A stretch of DNA of 64,000 nt, taken from contig JBQTKD010000047.1 in assembly GCA_052386455.1 (NCBI GenBank), forward strand, positions 1 through 64,000. The letters are read 5' to 3'. Below, one piece after another: positions 42,816 through 51,297 of this stretch. Position 1 is the stretch's first letter; every line of letters begins with the position of its first letter. The notes beneath the pieces are model-generated. The model saw nothing but the letters and a program-made list of their open reading frames with translations, did not search any database and had not been told where the DNA came from. The stretch is from JBQTKD01 sp052386455 (GTDB lineage: Bacteria; Actinomycetota; Actinomycetes; Sporichthyales; Sporichthyaceae). The position numbers and the translations under genes were made by a program.

Positions 42816-43577
42816 ATGAGCACCTTGGAAATCAAGGACCTGTACGTCTCGGTCGACACCGCCGAGGGCGTGAAGGAGATCCTCCGCGGGGTCAACCTGA
42901 CCATCAAGCCGGGCGAGACCCACGCGGTCATGGGCCCGAACGGGTCGGGCAAGTCGACGCTGGCGTACAGCATCGCCGGGCACCCCAAGTACAACGTGAC
43001 CGGCGGCAGCATCACCCTCGGCGGCGAGGACGTCCTGGCGATGTCCGTCGACTCCCGGGCCCGCGCCGGCCTGTTCCTCGCCATGCAGTACCCGGTGGAG
43101 ATCCCCGGCGTTTCGGTGTCGAACTTCCTGCGCACCGCGAAGACGGCGATCGACGGCGAAGCGCCGAAGCTGCGCACGTGGATCAAGGACGTCAAGACCG
43201 CGATGGGCCAGCTCCAGATGGACCCCTCCTTCGCCGAGCGCAACGTCAACGAGGGCTTCTCCGGCGGCGAGAAGAAGCGCCACGAGACCCTGCAACTCGA
43301 GCTGCTGAACCCGAAGGTCGCGATCCTCGACGAGACGGACTCGGGCCTGGACATCGACGCACTCAAGGTCGTGTCCGAGGGCGTGAACCGCTTCAAGTCC
43401 GGCGGCGACAAGGGCGTTCTGCTCATCACCCACTACACCCGCATCCTGCGCTACATCGCGCCGGACTTCGTGCACGTCTTCATCGGCGGACGCTTCGTCG
43501 AGGAGGGCGGCCCGGAGCTCGCCGACCAGCTCGAGGCGGAGGGGTACGAGCGCTTCCTCGAGAAGGCCGGCGCATGA
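42816..43577 (+). CDS. sufC: Fe-S cluster assembly ATPase SufC
   Basis: SufC is the ABC-type ATPase that drives shape changes of SufBC2D. The 253-residue protein has Walker A MGPNGSGKSTLAYSIAGHP, signature GFSGGEKKRHETLQL, Walker B VAILDETDSGLDID and the switch histidine in LLITHYTRIL. GGAG lies upstream of the ATG in the 16-base space after sufD. The stop overlaps the sufS ATG. Confidence 0.98.
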   Translation: MSTLEIKDLYVSVDTAEGVKEILRGVNLTIKPGETHAVMGPNGSGKSTLAYSIAGHPKYNVTGGSITLGGEDVLAMSVDSRARAGLFLAMQYPVEIPGVSVSNFLRTAKTAIDGEAPKLRTWIKDVKTAMGQLQMDPSFAERNVNEGFSGGEKKRHETLQLELLNPKVAILDETDSGLDIDALKVVSEGVNRFKSGGDKGVLLITHYTRILRYIAPDFVHVFIGGRFVEEGGPELADQLEAEGYERFLEKAGA

Positions 43578-44833
43578 TTCCGGGCCTCCTCGACGTCGAG
43601 AAGATCCGGGCTGACTTCCCGATCCTGACGCGGCGGCTCGCGGAGGATCGGCCGCTGGTCTACCTGGACTCGGCGAACACGTCGCAGAAGCCGCAGTCGG
43701 TGATCGACGCGATCTCCGAGCACTACGCCTTGCACAACGCGAACGTCGCCCGCGCCGCGCACCAGCTCGGCGAGGAGGCCACTGCGGCGTTCGAGGGCGC
43801 GCGGGACCTCGTCGCGGCGTTCGTGAACGCACCGTCCCGCGACGGCGTGATCTTCACGAAGAACGCCTCCGAGGCGCTGAACCTCGTAGCCAACGTGCTG
43901 TCGTGGGCGCCCGCACCGCTGGGCATCGGCCCCGGCGACGAGGTCGTCATCACCGAGATGGAGCACCACTCCAACATCGTTCCGTGGCAGCTCGCCACCG
44001 AGCGTCGCGGTGCGACGCTGCGCTGGTTCGGCATCGACGACGAGGGCCGGCTCGACCTCTCGACCATCGATTCGCTGATCACCGAGCGGACGAAGGTCGT
44101 CGCGGTCACGTGGGTCTCGAACATGCTCGGCACGATCAACCCGGTCCACGAGATCGTGCGGAAGGCGCACGCCGTCGGGGCGCTCGTCGTCGTCGACGCC
44201 TCGCAGGCCGTGCCGCAGATGGCATGCGACCTCACCGCGCTCGACGCCGACTTCGTCGCCTTCACCGGCCACAAGCTCTGCGGCCCTACCGGCATCGGCG
44301 TCCTCGTCGGCAAGGTCGACCTCCTCAACCAGCTCCCGCCCTTCCTCGGCGGCGGCGAGATGATCGAACTCGTGAAGATGGAGCGCTCCACCTACGCGCC
44401 GGCGCCGCACCGCTTCGAGGCCGGCACCCCGCCGATCGTCCAGGCCGTTGGCCTCGGCGCGGCGATTCGGTACCTGTCCGCCGTCGGCATGGACGCTGTC
44501 GCCGCGCACGAGCAGGCCATCACCGCCTACGCCCTCGACGCGCTGAAAACCGTTCCAGGGCTGCGAATCCTCGGCCCCGAAACGCCCGTGGACCGTGGGG
44601 GAGCGATCAGCTTCGAGCTCGACGACCTGCACCCGCACGACGTCGGTCAGGTGCTGGACTCGCTCGGCATCGCGATCCGTGGCGGCCACCACTGCGCCCG
44701 GCCCGCGCACGCGCGCTTCGGCGTCGTCGCCTCGAATCGCGCGTCGTTCTACCTGTACACGACGCCGGCCGAGATCGACGCACTCGTCGCCGGGCTCTAC
44801 GAGGTCAAGAAGTTCTTCGGGACGCAGGGATAG
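43574..44833 (+). CDS. sufS: Cysteine desulfurase SufS
   Basis: SufS is a class II PLP cysteine desulfurase that supplies sulfur for cluster assembly. The 419-residue protein has VYLDSANTSQKP, the ITEMEHHSNIVPW stretch, the PLP lysine K234 in TGHKLCGPTG and the persulfide cysteine C374 in RGGHHCARP. The usual 'DGAQ' before the lysine region is here DASQAVPQ, a conservative variant. The ATG overlaps the sufC stop (ATGA); the sufU gene, encoding its sulfur acceptor, follows after four bases. Confidence 0.97.
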   Translation: MIPGLLDVEKIRADFPILTRRLAEDRPLVYLDSANTSQKPQSVIDAISEHYALHNANVARAAHQLGEEATAAFEGARDLVAAFVNAPSRDGVIFTKNASEALNLVANVLSWAPAPLGIGPGDEVVITEMEHHSNIVPWQLATERRGATLRWFGIDDEGRLDLSTIDSLITERTKVVAVTWVSNMLGTINPVHEIVRKAHAVGALVVVDASQAVPQMACDLTALDADFVAFTGHKLCGPTGIGVLVGKVDLLNQLPPFLGGGEMIELVKMERSTYAPAPHRFEAGTPPIVQAVGLGAAIRYLSAVGMDAVAAHEQAITAYALDALKTVPGLRILGPETPVDRGGAISFELDDLHPHDVGQVLDSLGIAIRGGHHCARPAHARFGVVASNRASFYLYTTPAEIDALVAGLYEVKKFFGTQG

Positions 44834-44837
44834 TCGG

Positions 44838-45281
44838 ATGCAGCTGGAATCGCTGTACCAGGAGATCATCCTCGACCACTACCGCAAGCCTCACAACAAG
44901 GGGCTGCGGGAGCCGTTCGAGGCCGAGGTCCATCACGTGAACCCGACGTGCGGGGACGAGGTGACCCTGCGCGTGCACCTGGAAGGCGGCAAGGTGGCGG
45001 ACGTCTCCTACGACGCGCTCGGGTGCTCGATCAGCCAGGCGTCGGTGTCGGTCCTCACCGACCTGGTCATCGGCAAGAACCTCGAGGAGGCCTTCGCGGT
45101 CTACGAGGAGTTCCTCAAGCTCATGCAGTCCAAAGGCCAGGCGCAGGGCGACGAAGACGTCCTCGAGGATGCCGTGGCCTTCGCCGGGGTGTCGAAGTAC
45201 CCGTCCCGGATCAAGTGCGCCCTCCTCGGTTGGATGGCCTGGAAGGACGCGGTAGCCCGCGCGGAAGGAGCAACACCATGA
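44838..45281 (+). CDS. sufU: SufU sulfur-transfer protein
   Basis: SufU is the zinc-dependent sulfurtransferase that accepts persulfide sulfur from SufS in Gram-positive bacteria. The 147-residue protein has LYQEIILDHYRKPHNKG and the zinc ligands C38 with D40 (NPTCGDE), C63 (GCSIS) and C127 (RIKCALLGW). An insertion of about 20 residues between the second and third cysteines is typical of SufU rather than IscU. It overlaps sufT by four bases. Confidence 0.96.
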   Translation: MQLESLYQEIILDHYRKPHNKGLREPFEAEVHHVNPTCGDEVTLRVHLEGGKVADVSYDALGCSISQASVSVLTDLVIGKNLEEAFAVYEEFLKLMQSKGQAQGDEDVLEDAVAFAGVSKYPSRIKCALLGWMAWKDAVARAEGATP

Positions 45282-45622
45282 CGAACCTGCCCGAGGTCGA
45301 CCTGAACCCGTCGGCTCCTACCGAGGACGACCTCCTCGAAGCCATGCGCGACGTCGTCGACCCCGAACTCGGGATCAACGTCGTCGACCTCGGCCTGGTC
45401 TACGGCATCGGCGTGGACGAGGCGAACATCTGCACCGTCGACATGACGCTGACCAGCGCCGCGTGTCCGCTGACCGACGTCATCGAAGACCAGACCCGCG
45501 CGGCGCTCGAGGGCCTGGTCAACGACTTCCGGATCAACTGGGTCTGGATGCCACCGTGGGGCCCGGACAAGATCACCGACGACGGCCGCGAGATGCTCCG
45601 CGCCCTGGGCTTCAACGTCTAG
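45278..45622 (+). CDS. sufT: SufT/MIP18-family (DUF59) Fe-S assembly factor
   Basis: This 114-residue protein has the DUF59 hallmarks: LLEAMRDVVDPELGINVVDLGLVYGI, VDMTLTSAACPLTDVIEDQ with the conserved cysteine, and VWMPPWGPDKITDDGREMLRALG. Relatives mature Fe-S proteins under high demand. GGAAGGAG lies seven bases before the ATG, and the start overlaps the sufU stop. It is the last gene of the suf operon, followed by a terminator-like hairpin. Confidence 0.93.
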   Translation: MTNLPEVDLNPSAPTEDDLLEAMRDVVDPELGINVVDLGLVYGIGVDEANICTVDMTLTSAACPLTDVIEDQTRAALEGLVNDFRINWVWMPPWGPDKITDDGREMLRALGFNV

Positions 45623-45625
45623 ACA

Positions 45626-45656
45626 GTCGGGGGGCTCCGCCCCCGACGGCCCCCCG
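45626..45656. terminator. Terminator-like overlapping hairpins after suf operon
   Basis: GTCGGGGG (45626-45633) can pair with CCCCCGAC (45640-45647). Alternatively, CGGGGGGC (45628-45635) can pair with GCCCCCCG (45649-45656). The two 8-bp stems exclude each other. The element lies just after the sufT stop and before acVLRF1; it probably reduces readthrough. Confidence 0.6.
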
Positions 45657-45669
45657 AAAGATACTTCAT

Positions 45670-46347
45670 GTGACCCGCACGGTAGACGTCGATCCAGAGC
45701 GCATCGGCCGGTGGCTGGAGAACTTCGGCGAACGCAACGGCCACCCGGTCGAGCTAGGGGCCACAGCCTCGGGCGCGCAAGTGGTGGCCGACAACGGCAC
45801 GGTCGCGGACCTGGTCGTCCCGTTCGCGTCGCAGTGGTCAACGCCGCAGGGCGAGGACCCGCGGACCGGGGCGGCCCGGATCGCGCTCACGCTGGCGTTG
45901 CGGGACCACTGCCTCGTGCCGCGCACCGTCGGCGTATTGCTCGCCCGGATCGGCGGATTCGCCGCCGGGGTGTTCGTCGGCGCCGAGTTGATGGAAGGCA
46001 AGGCCGGATCGCGGCACGTGCAGGGCCGGAGCGCCGCAGGCGGCTGGTCACAACAGCGCTTCGCCCGCCGGCGCGAACAACAGGCGAACCAGGCGCTGGA
46101 AGCCGCCGCGGACTACGCGGCCCGCATCCTCCTGCCGGCGCTCGACGACCTCGACGCCCTCGTTCTCGGCGGCGAGCGCCGAGCCGTCGACGCGGTCCTC
46201 GCCGACCGCCGCCTGGCGCCCCTGCGGAAGGTCTCGACGGAGCCGCGCTTCTTGACCGTCCCCGACCCGAAGCGCGACATCCTGCTCGCTGCCCCGGACG
46301 CCTTTCGCGCCATCCGCATCGCGATCACCGACACAAGGCAACCATGA
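45670..46347 (+). CDS. acVLRF1 family peptidyl-tRNA hydrolase
   Basis: This 225-residue protein belongs, by its sequence pattern, to the actinobacterial branch of Vms1-like/eRF1-like release factors. Its catalytic loop GGWSQQRFARRREQQ (from residue 124) carries the glutamine needed to release nascent chains. IALTLALRDHCLVPRTVGVLLARIGGFAAGVF precedes it. Vms1-type proteins free peptides from obstructed large ribosomal subunits. The GTG at 45670 is used because the nearby ATG is followed at once by a stop. The next gene overlaps its stop by four bases. Confidence 0.85.
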   Translation: MTRTVDVDPERIGRWLENFGERNGHPVELGATASGAQVVADNGTVADLVVPFASQWSTPQGEDPRTGAARIALTLALRDHCLVPRTVGVLLARIGGFAAGVFVGAELMEGKAGSRHVQGRSAAGGWSQQRFARRREQQANQALEAAADYAARILLPALDDLDALVLGGERRAVDAVLADRRLAPLRKVSTEPRFLTVPDPKRDILLAAPDAFRAIRIAITDTRQP

Positions 46348-47072
46348 TCGACACGACCTTCGACTTCAGATCGGATTCGAACGGCCGCGACCCCGACAGG
46401 TACAGCCCGACGCTGCTTCGCTACCACCGACTGCTGTGGAGCAAGCCGCTGCCCGACGGCCGTCCCTTCGACCTGGTCCCGAAGCCGCGCGAGTACCTGT
46501 ACCACCGTTCCGATATCGGTGAGTTCTACCTGAGCAGCGACGCGGTGATCGCCAGCTACAGCACCTACGTGTCCGCCGCGCACATCATCGGGCAACTCCC
46601 GCCGGAGGACGTCGAACGCTTCGAGTACATCGGCTACACCATCGGCGGAATGCTGCTGTTCCCAAGCAACCGGGTCGACGGCAAGCACACGATCAACCAG
46701 GCGCGCGGATCGAACCGTTTCACGATCGGCGACCGCATGGACCTGACTCTGGAGTGCATTCGAAGGCACTATCGAGGTGACCGCGCCAACGCGCTGGGCC
46801 CAACGCTCGAGCGATATCCCGAGTTCTTCGCTCTGTTCGGCGACTTCGCCGGCTACTGCGAGTTCTTCCTGCTCCAGGACCTTGTACGCGACGACGGCTC
46901 GGTGAAGTTCTTCGCCGAGTTCGACGACTTCCAGTCGCCCGCCATGCCAAGCGACGCCGAGAGCTACGTCCTGTTCCGCGAGCAGTCGATCCGATTCGTC
47001 GAAGCGCGCAACCTCCGCATCAAGGCGTGGAGCGTCGAGCACTTGGAGTGTCTCGACCCTGGAGATTTCTGA
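46344..47072 (+). CDS. DUF6994-like protein
   Basis: This 242-residue soluble protein begins IDTTFDFRSDSNGRDPDRYSPTLLRYHRLLWSKPLP. It contains FYLSSDAVIASYSTY, GGMLLFPSNRVDGKHTINQARG and IGDRMDLTLECIRRHY. I recognise this as a widespread bacterial family that I recall under the name DUF6994; function unknown. The ATG overlaps the acVLRF1 stop (ATGA), so they are cotranscribed. It converges with the methyltransferase gene. Confidence 0.8.
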   Translation: MIDTTFDFRSDSNGRDPDRYSPTLLRYHRLLWSKPLPDGRPFDLVPKPREYLYHRSDIGEFYLSSDAVIASYSTYVSAAHIIGQLPPEDVERFEYIGYTIGGMLLFPSNRVDGKHTINQARGSNRFTIGDRMDLTLECIRRHYRGDRANALGPTLERYPEFFALFGDFAGYCEFFLLQDLVRDDGSVKFFAEFDDFQSPAMPSDAESYVLFREQSIRFVEARNLRIKAWSVEHLECLDPGDF

Positions 47073-47085
47073 CGGACCGTCGCAA

Positions 47086-47874
47086 CTAGGCCGCGTCTTC
47101 CACGCGGATGTCGCCTCCACGGCAGACGATCACGCCGCGACTGGCGATCCGGCTCAACCGCTGGAGCTCTTCGTCGCCAAGCGGGTCCGACTCCGCAAGC
47201 AGGACGGTCACGATCTCGAACTGGCCGGGCGTGAACAGCCGCTCCCGCAGGGCTCGTTCGGCGGACATCGGATACAGCGCAGCCACGCCGGGATGCTTGC
47301 GCACGAGTTGGTTGAGCATCGGCTGGCTCGGATCGACGCCCGCGTACCGATCCGGCGTCGTCAGCCCCAGATCCAGCACGCGGCCGGTGCCGCACCCGAC
47401 GTCCAGGATCGAGGGCGGGAACCGGCCGGCGAGACGTGCGACCGCCGCGCGGAGCGCCCCGGCCGTCCCGTCGCTCGTGGGGTACAGGCCGTCGTAGAAC
47501 GTGGCGACGGCGTCGTACGCGGTAACCTCCGCCGACGTGGTGACGGGCGCATTCTGCACGCCGTACAGGCGATCGGTGCAAGCCTGGTTGATCAGCCCGG
47601 TGTCGGCGACGTCTGCGTCCATGGTCCACCACTTGAGCAGTCCGTCCGGACTGTTCAGGTAGATGCCCGTCATGCCGTAGAACTTGCCCGGCTGCCCAAA
47701 GGTGTGGATCACCCGCCCGGCGCGGACGTAGTCCTCGCGAGTCATTCCCGCGGTCCGGTCGAGCACCACGTAGCTGTGCGGCGCCGTGTGCGCATACGTC
47801 CTGGCGAACGTCCACTCGACGCGGCCGGCCACGTCCAGCCACCACTCGAGGTCTGCGCGCGTCGTCGTTCCCAT
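47086..47874 (-). CDS. Class I SAM-dependent methyltransferase with N-terminal extension
   Basis: This 262-residue protein has a methyltransferase domain in its second half: AYDAVATFYDGLYP, the SAM-binding PPSILDVGCGTGRVLDLG, then GVDPSQPMLNQLVRKHP. The first 110 residues (WWLDVAGRVEWTFARTYAHTAPHSYVVLDR, FYGMTGIYLNSPDGLLKWWTMD) form a separate region that looks like a small conserved domain of unknown role. The start is ATG 47874; a GTG eight codons earlier is possible. No Shine-Dalgarno is clear. Substrate unknown. Confidence 0.8.
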   Translation of the reverse strand: MGTTTRADLEWWLDVAGRVEWTFARTYAHTAPHSYVVLDRTAGMTREDYVRAGRVIHTFGQPGKFYGMTGIYLNSPDGLLKWWTMDADVADTGLINQACTDRLYGVQNAPVTTSAEVTAYDAVATFYDGLYPTSDGTAGALRAAVARLAGRFPPSILDVGCGTGRVLDLGLTTPDRYAGVDPSQPMLNQLVRKHPGVAALYPMSAERALRERLFTPGQFEIVTVLLAESDPLGDEELQRLSRIASRGVIVCRGGDIRVEDAA

Positions 47875-47915
47875 GCACGCGATGGTGCCGGCGACCACCG
47901 ACAGATTCGCGGCCG

Positions 47916-48458
47916 TTACTCGAAGCGGAAGGTCTCGACGAACGTCGTGAACTTCGCAGGCGCCGCGGTCTTGCCGTGGCCGGGTTCGATGAACTGCAGG
48001 ATGTAGAGCCTGCCCTCGTAGTAGAAGTACCGCGCCCAGGTGGTCAGCTGCCGCGAGCCGTTCGCCGCCTCGATCTGGGCGTCGCGGCCGGGTTTGCCGC
48101 GGTACGAAATGATCGACTGCCCGATCACCTTGCCCTGGGCGCTCTCGGCGCTGGAGGTGATCGCGATGTCCAGATTGACCTCCGCCTTCTTCGGGTAGGC
48201 CGAGACGCTGATCCGGTGGGCCTCGTCGCCGACCTGGTGCACGTAGTCCGTCAGCGAGATCGTGCCGATCGCGCTGGCCGCCGAGTCGACCGTCTTCTCC
48301 GGTGCCCCTGGCATGCGGGCCGAGAAGCCCTCGCCGGAGACGACCGTTCCGAGGCCCTCGGGGGCCGACTCCGAACCGCCGCAGCCTGCGATCAGCACCG
48401 CGCCTGCGAGGGCGAAGGCCCCGAACCGCCGGCCGCCACCGGCGCCGCGCGCCACCAT
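47916..48458 (-). CDS. Predicted lipoprotein of the liv operon
   Basis: This 180-residue lipoprotein has signal peptide FGAFALAGAVLIAGC, acylated Cys26, then a domain with VVSGEGFSARMPGAPEKTVDSAAS and ISYRGKPGRDAQI...YFYYEGRLYILQFIEP. This resembles actinobacterial lipoproteins related to PsbP-like or membrane stress proteins; it is not a periplasmic amino-acid-binding protein. The ATG overlaps the livF stop by one base (TGATG), so it belongs to the transporter operon. Confidence 0.8.
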   Translation of the reverse strand: MVARGAGGGRRFGAFALAGAVLIAGCGGSESAPEGLGTVVSGEGFSARMPGAPEKTVDSAASAIGTISLTDYVHQVGDEAHRISVSAYPKKAEVNLDIAITSSAESAQGKVIGQSIISYRGKPGRDAQIEAANGSRQLTTWARYFYYEGRLYILQFIEPGHGKTAAPAKFTTFVETFRFE

Positions 48459-49219
48459 CAGTTCTGCGCGGCGTCGGCGACGTGCACGTTGCCGAGGACC
48501 ACGTCCTTGTCCGCGACGTCGAGCGTCTCGAACGGGACCACGGTGCCCTTGTCGATGACGAGGACGCGGTCGCAGTCGTTGTTGCGCAACTGCTGGAACT
48601 GCTCGGCGATCAGGACGGCGACGCCGCGGTCCAGGCAGATCTGCTGCAGCGCCTTGTAGACCCGGTCCACGATGACCGGCGCGAGACCCTGCGACGGCTC
48701 CTCGACGAGGATCACCTCGGGCCGCGGCATCAGCGCTCGGCCGATCGCGAGCATCTGCTGCTCGCCACCGGACAGCGTGCGCGCCAGCTGCTCCTCGCGC
48801 TCCTTCAGGATCGGGAAGTACTCGTACACCTCGCGACACCGCGCGGGCAGCTTCAACGTCGGCACGTGCGAGGCGCCCGCGTACAGGTTTTCCTTCACCG
48901 TCAGGTTCGGGAAGACGCGCCGACCCTCGGGGGAGTAGCTGATCCCGGCCTTCGTTCGCTTGTGCGGGGCCCACTTGTTGATGCGTTCGCCGTCGAGCAG
49001 GATGTCGCCGCCCAGCAGCGCGACGGTGCCCATGATGGCCTTGAGCATCGTGGACTTCCCGGCGCCGTTGCCGCCGCACAGGATGACGATCTCGCCGGGC
49101 CAGACTTCGAGGTCGACGTCGAACAGGACGGGCACGCGGTCGTATCCGGCGCGCATCGCCCGCAGCGCGAGCTTCGGGTGCTCAACTGTGCCTATGGGAT
49201 GAGCTCGGTGCTCGCTCAT
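48458..49219 (-). CDS. livF: Branched-chain amino acid-type ABC transporter ATPase LivF
   Basis: This 253-residue ATPase has Walker A CGGNGAGKSTMLKAIMG, SYSPEGRRVFPNLTVKENL (typical of LivF), signature LSGGEQQMLAIGRALM, Walker B EVILVEEPSQGL and the switch region LIAEQFQ. The usual switch histidine is replaced by Gln in the EQF motif, as in other LivF proteins. It overlaps livMG by four bases (ATGA). It works with LivG and LivHM to import hydrophobic amino acids or similar small solutes. Confidence 0.92.
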   Translation of the reverse strand: MSEHRAHPIGTVEHPKLALRAMRAGYDRVPVLFDVDLEVWPGEIVILCGGNGAGKSTMLKAIMGTVALLGGDILLDGERINKWAPHKRTKAGISYSPEGRRVFPNLTVKENLYAGASHVPTLKLPARCREVYEYFPILKEREEQLARTLSGGEQQMLAIGRALMPRPEVILVEEPSQGLAPVIVDRVYKALQQICLDRGVAVLIAEQFQQLRNNDCDRVLVIDKGTVVPFETLDVADKDVVLGNVHVADAAQN

Positions 49220-51297
49220 ACGCGTGCGACCGGCTTCTCGCTGCCCGAGGGCTGCATGCGCTCGCGCCACGGCACGGAGGACTGGTTCTTGCCGGCGCCG
49301 AGGTAGTGCTCGACGACCTCGGGGTTGTTGGCGACCTCCATCGGTGCGCCGTGGGCGAGGATCTGACCCTCCGCCAGGCAGTACACGGTGTCGCAGCCCT
49401 CCAGCACGGCCTTCACGTAGTGCTCGACGAGCAGCACGGTGAGGCCGAGGTCGTCCTGCAGCTGCTTGACCAGGCTGATGAGCGCGCCCGAGGAGGCGGG
49501 GTCCAGACCCGAGGTCGGCTCGTCCAGCAGCAGGATCTGCGGGCCCGTCATGAGCGCTCGGCCGAGTTCGCAGCGGCGCCGTGCGGAGAACTCGAGCTCG
49601 CCCGCGCGCTCGTCCCAGTACCGGTCGATGTTCAGCAGCTGCGCGATGGCCCACGCGGCCTCTTCGGCCGCCCGCACCTGACGCCACGCTCGCCGGTCGC
49701 CGAGGATGAACTGGGCGAGGTTGCCCTTGATGCGCAGGCCACCGCCCGCGAGCAGGTTGTCCGCGACCGACAGCTCCTTCACGATCCGAGTGGACTGGAA
49801 CGTGCGGGTCATGCCGATCTGTGCGCGATGCCAGGGCCGGCTCGTCGTCACGTCTTCGCCGAAGATCTCGATCCTGCCCTGGTCCGGCTTCTGCAGCCCG
49901 GAGACGACATCGAACAGCGTGGTCTTTCCGGCGCCGTTGGGCCCGATGAGACCGGTGAACGAGCCCGTTTCCACCTGGATCGTGGCACCGCGCAGCGCCC
50001 GCACGCCGCCGAAGGCGAGGTGCACGTTCTCCGCGCGGAGCGCGATGGGTTCGGTACGCCGTGCGGGGAACCACTCCTCGAGGACTTCCAACGCCCGCGA
50101 GCGCACGTCGGGGTGCGCTCGGAACTGGGTCAGCTCGGCGATGCCGTCGGCGCGGCTGAGCACCGAGGCCGACGCGGTGAGCGTGGCCGAACGCGCCTTG
50201 CGTCGTTGCGCCGCTCGACCGAACATCACCGTCCGGTAGATGTCCTGCAGCCGGCCGCCGAGGCCGCGGGCACCGCAGAGCACGCCCGCCAGCAGCGAGA
50301 TGCCCGCGAGCAACTGGTAGTTGATGTGGAAGGACTCGAGCAGGAACGGCACGCTCTGGAAGGACACCGCCACGAGGATCACGGCGATCATCGAGTCGAA
50401 GCCGCCGAGGATGGCGATCGACAGCCACAGCAGCGAAGTCGTCGCCTGGTAGTTGACCGTCGTGGGCGCGCTGACGAACAGCATCGCGGCGAGGATGCCG
50501 GACAGGCCGGCCAGCCCACCGCAGATGGCGAAGCCGAGCGCCTTCGCCCGGAACGGCGAGATGCCGACGGCGGCCGCAGCCTGCTGATCGCCGCCGGTGA
50601 GCATCATGGCTCGGCCGTACGGGGAGTAGCGGATGCGGCACAGGACCGCCAACACCACCGCCAGGACCGCGAGCAGGAAGAAGTAGAAGCTCCGGTCCTG
50701 ACCGGTCATGTCGTAGCCGAAGAGCACGGGGCGCGGATTGAGCAGCGCGGTCTCGCCGCCGGTGAGGTGGTACTGGCTGAACATGATCTCTTCGACCATC
50801 ATCTGCAGGCCGAGGGTGAAGATCATGACGTAGACGCCGGAGAAGCGGACCGACAGCGGCGCGATCGCCACCATCATCACGACGCCGATCGCGATCGCCG
50901 AGGCGAAGGCGAAGACGATCGGCAGACCGAGTCCGCTGGGCTCGGTCCGGTAGACGTAGGAGGACAGGTACAGCGTCGTGGCGTAGACGCCCGCCGAGGC
51001 CAGGTTGATCTCGCGGATCCAGCCGGTCATCACCATCAGGCCGAGACCGACGATGCCGATGATCATTCCGGCGGTCACCGTGAAGACCCAGTAGTCGCGG
51101 AAGAAGAACACCCACGTCAGCGCGACGAACGCGGCGAGGAAGTTCAGCGGCTGGCGGGCCAGCGCGCGGATCGGCATCGCCTTGCTGTGCGGGTTGCGCG
51201 AGGTGTCCAGGGCCCCGGTCGTGGCGGGGGACTTTCGTGCCGCGAGGCCGGGGAAGTCCGCGCGCAGCACGTTGCGGAAGTTGCTCGTCATCGTCAC
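49216..51297 (-). CDS. Fused LivM permease - LivG ATPase
   Basis: This 693-residue protein joins the two subunits usually encoded separately. The first 360 residues are the LivM permease, with about nine helices and the family motif VGISPFRAKALGFAICGGLAGLSGILAA. A hydrophilic linker of about 60 residues follows. The C-terminal 260 residues are the LivG ATPase: GPNGAGKTTLFDVVSG, GMTRTFQSTRIVKELSV, a degenerate signature ELEFSARRRCELGRALM and LLLDEPTSGLDP. GTG 51297 overlaps the livH stop as GTGA; ATG two codons later is an alternative. Such fusions occur in other actinobacteria. Confidence 0.9.
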   Translation of the reverse strand: MTMTSNFRNVLRADFPGLAARKSPATTGALDTSRNPHSKAMPIRALARQPLNFLAAFVALTWVFFFRDYWVFTVTAGMIIGIVGLGLMVMTGWIREINLASAGVYATTLYLSSYVYRTEPSGLGLPIVFAFASAIAIGVVMMVAIAPLSVRFSGVYVMIFTLGLQMMVEEIMFSQYHLTGGETALLNPRPVLFGYDMTGQDRSFYFFLLAVLAVVLAVLCRIRYSPYGRAMMLTGGDQQAAAAVGISPFRAKALGFAICGGLAGLSGILAAMLFVSAPTTVNYQATTSLLWLSIAILGGFDSMIAVILVAVSFQSVPFLLESFHINYQLLAGISLLAGVLCGARGLGGRLQDIYRTVMFGRAAQRRKARSATLTASASVLSRADGIAELTQFRAHPDVRSRALEVLEEWFPARRTEPIALRAENVHLAFGGVRALRGATIQVETGSFTGLIGPNGAGKTTLFDVVSGLQKPDQGRIEIFGEDVTTSRPWHRAQIGMTRTFQSTRIVKELSVADNLLAGGGLRIKGNLAQFILGDRRAWRQVRAAEEAAWAIAQLLNIDRYWDERAGELEFSARRRCELGRALMTGPQILLLDEPTSGLDPASSGALISLVKQLQDDLGLTVLLVEHYVKAVLEGCDTVYCLAEGQILAHGAPMEVANNPEVVEHYLGAGKNQSSVPWRERMQPSGSEKPVARV

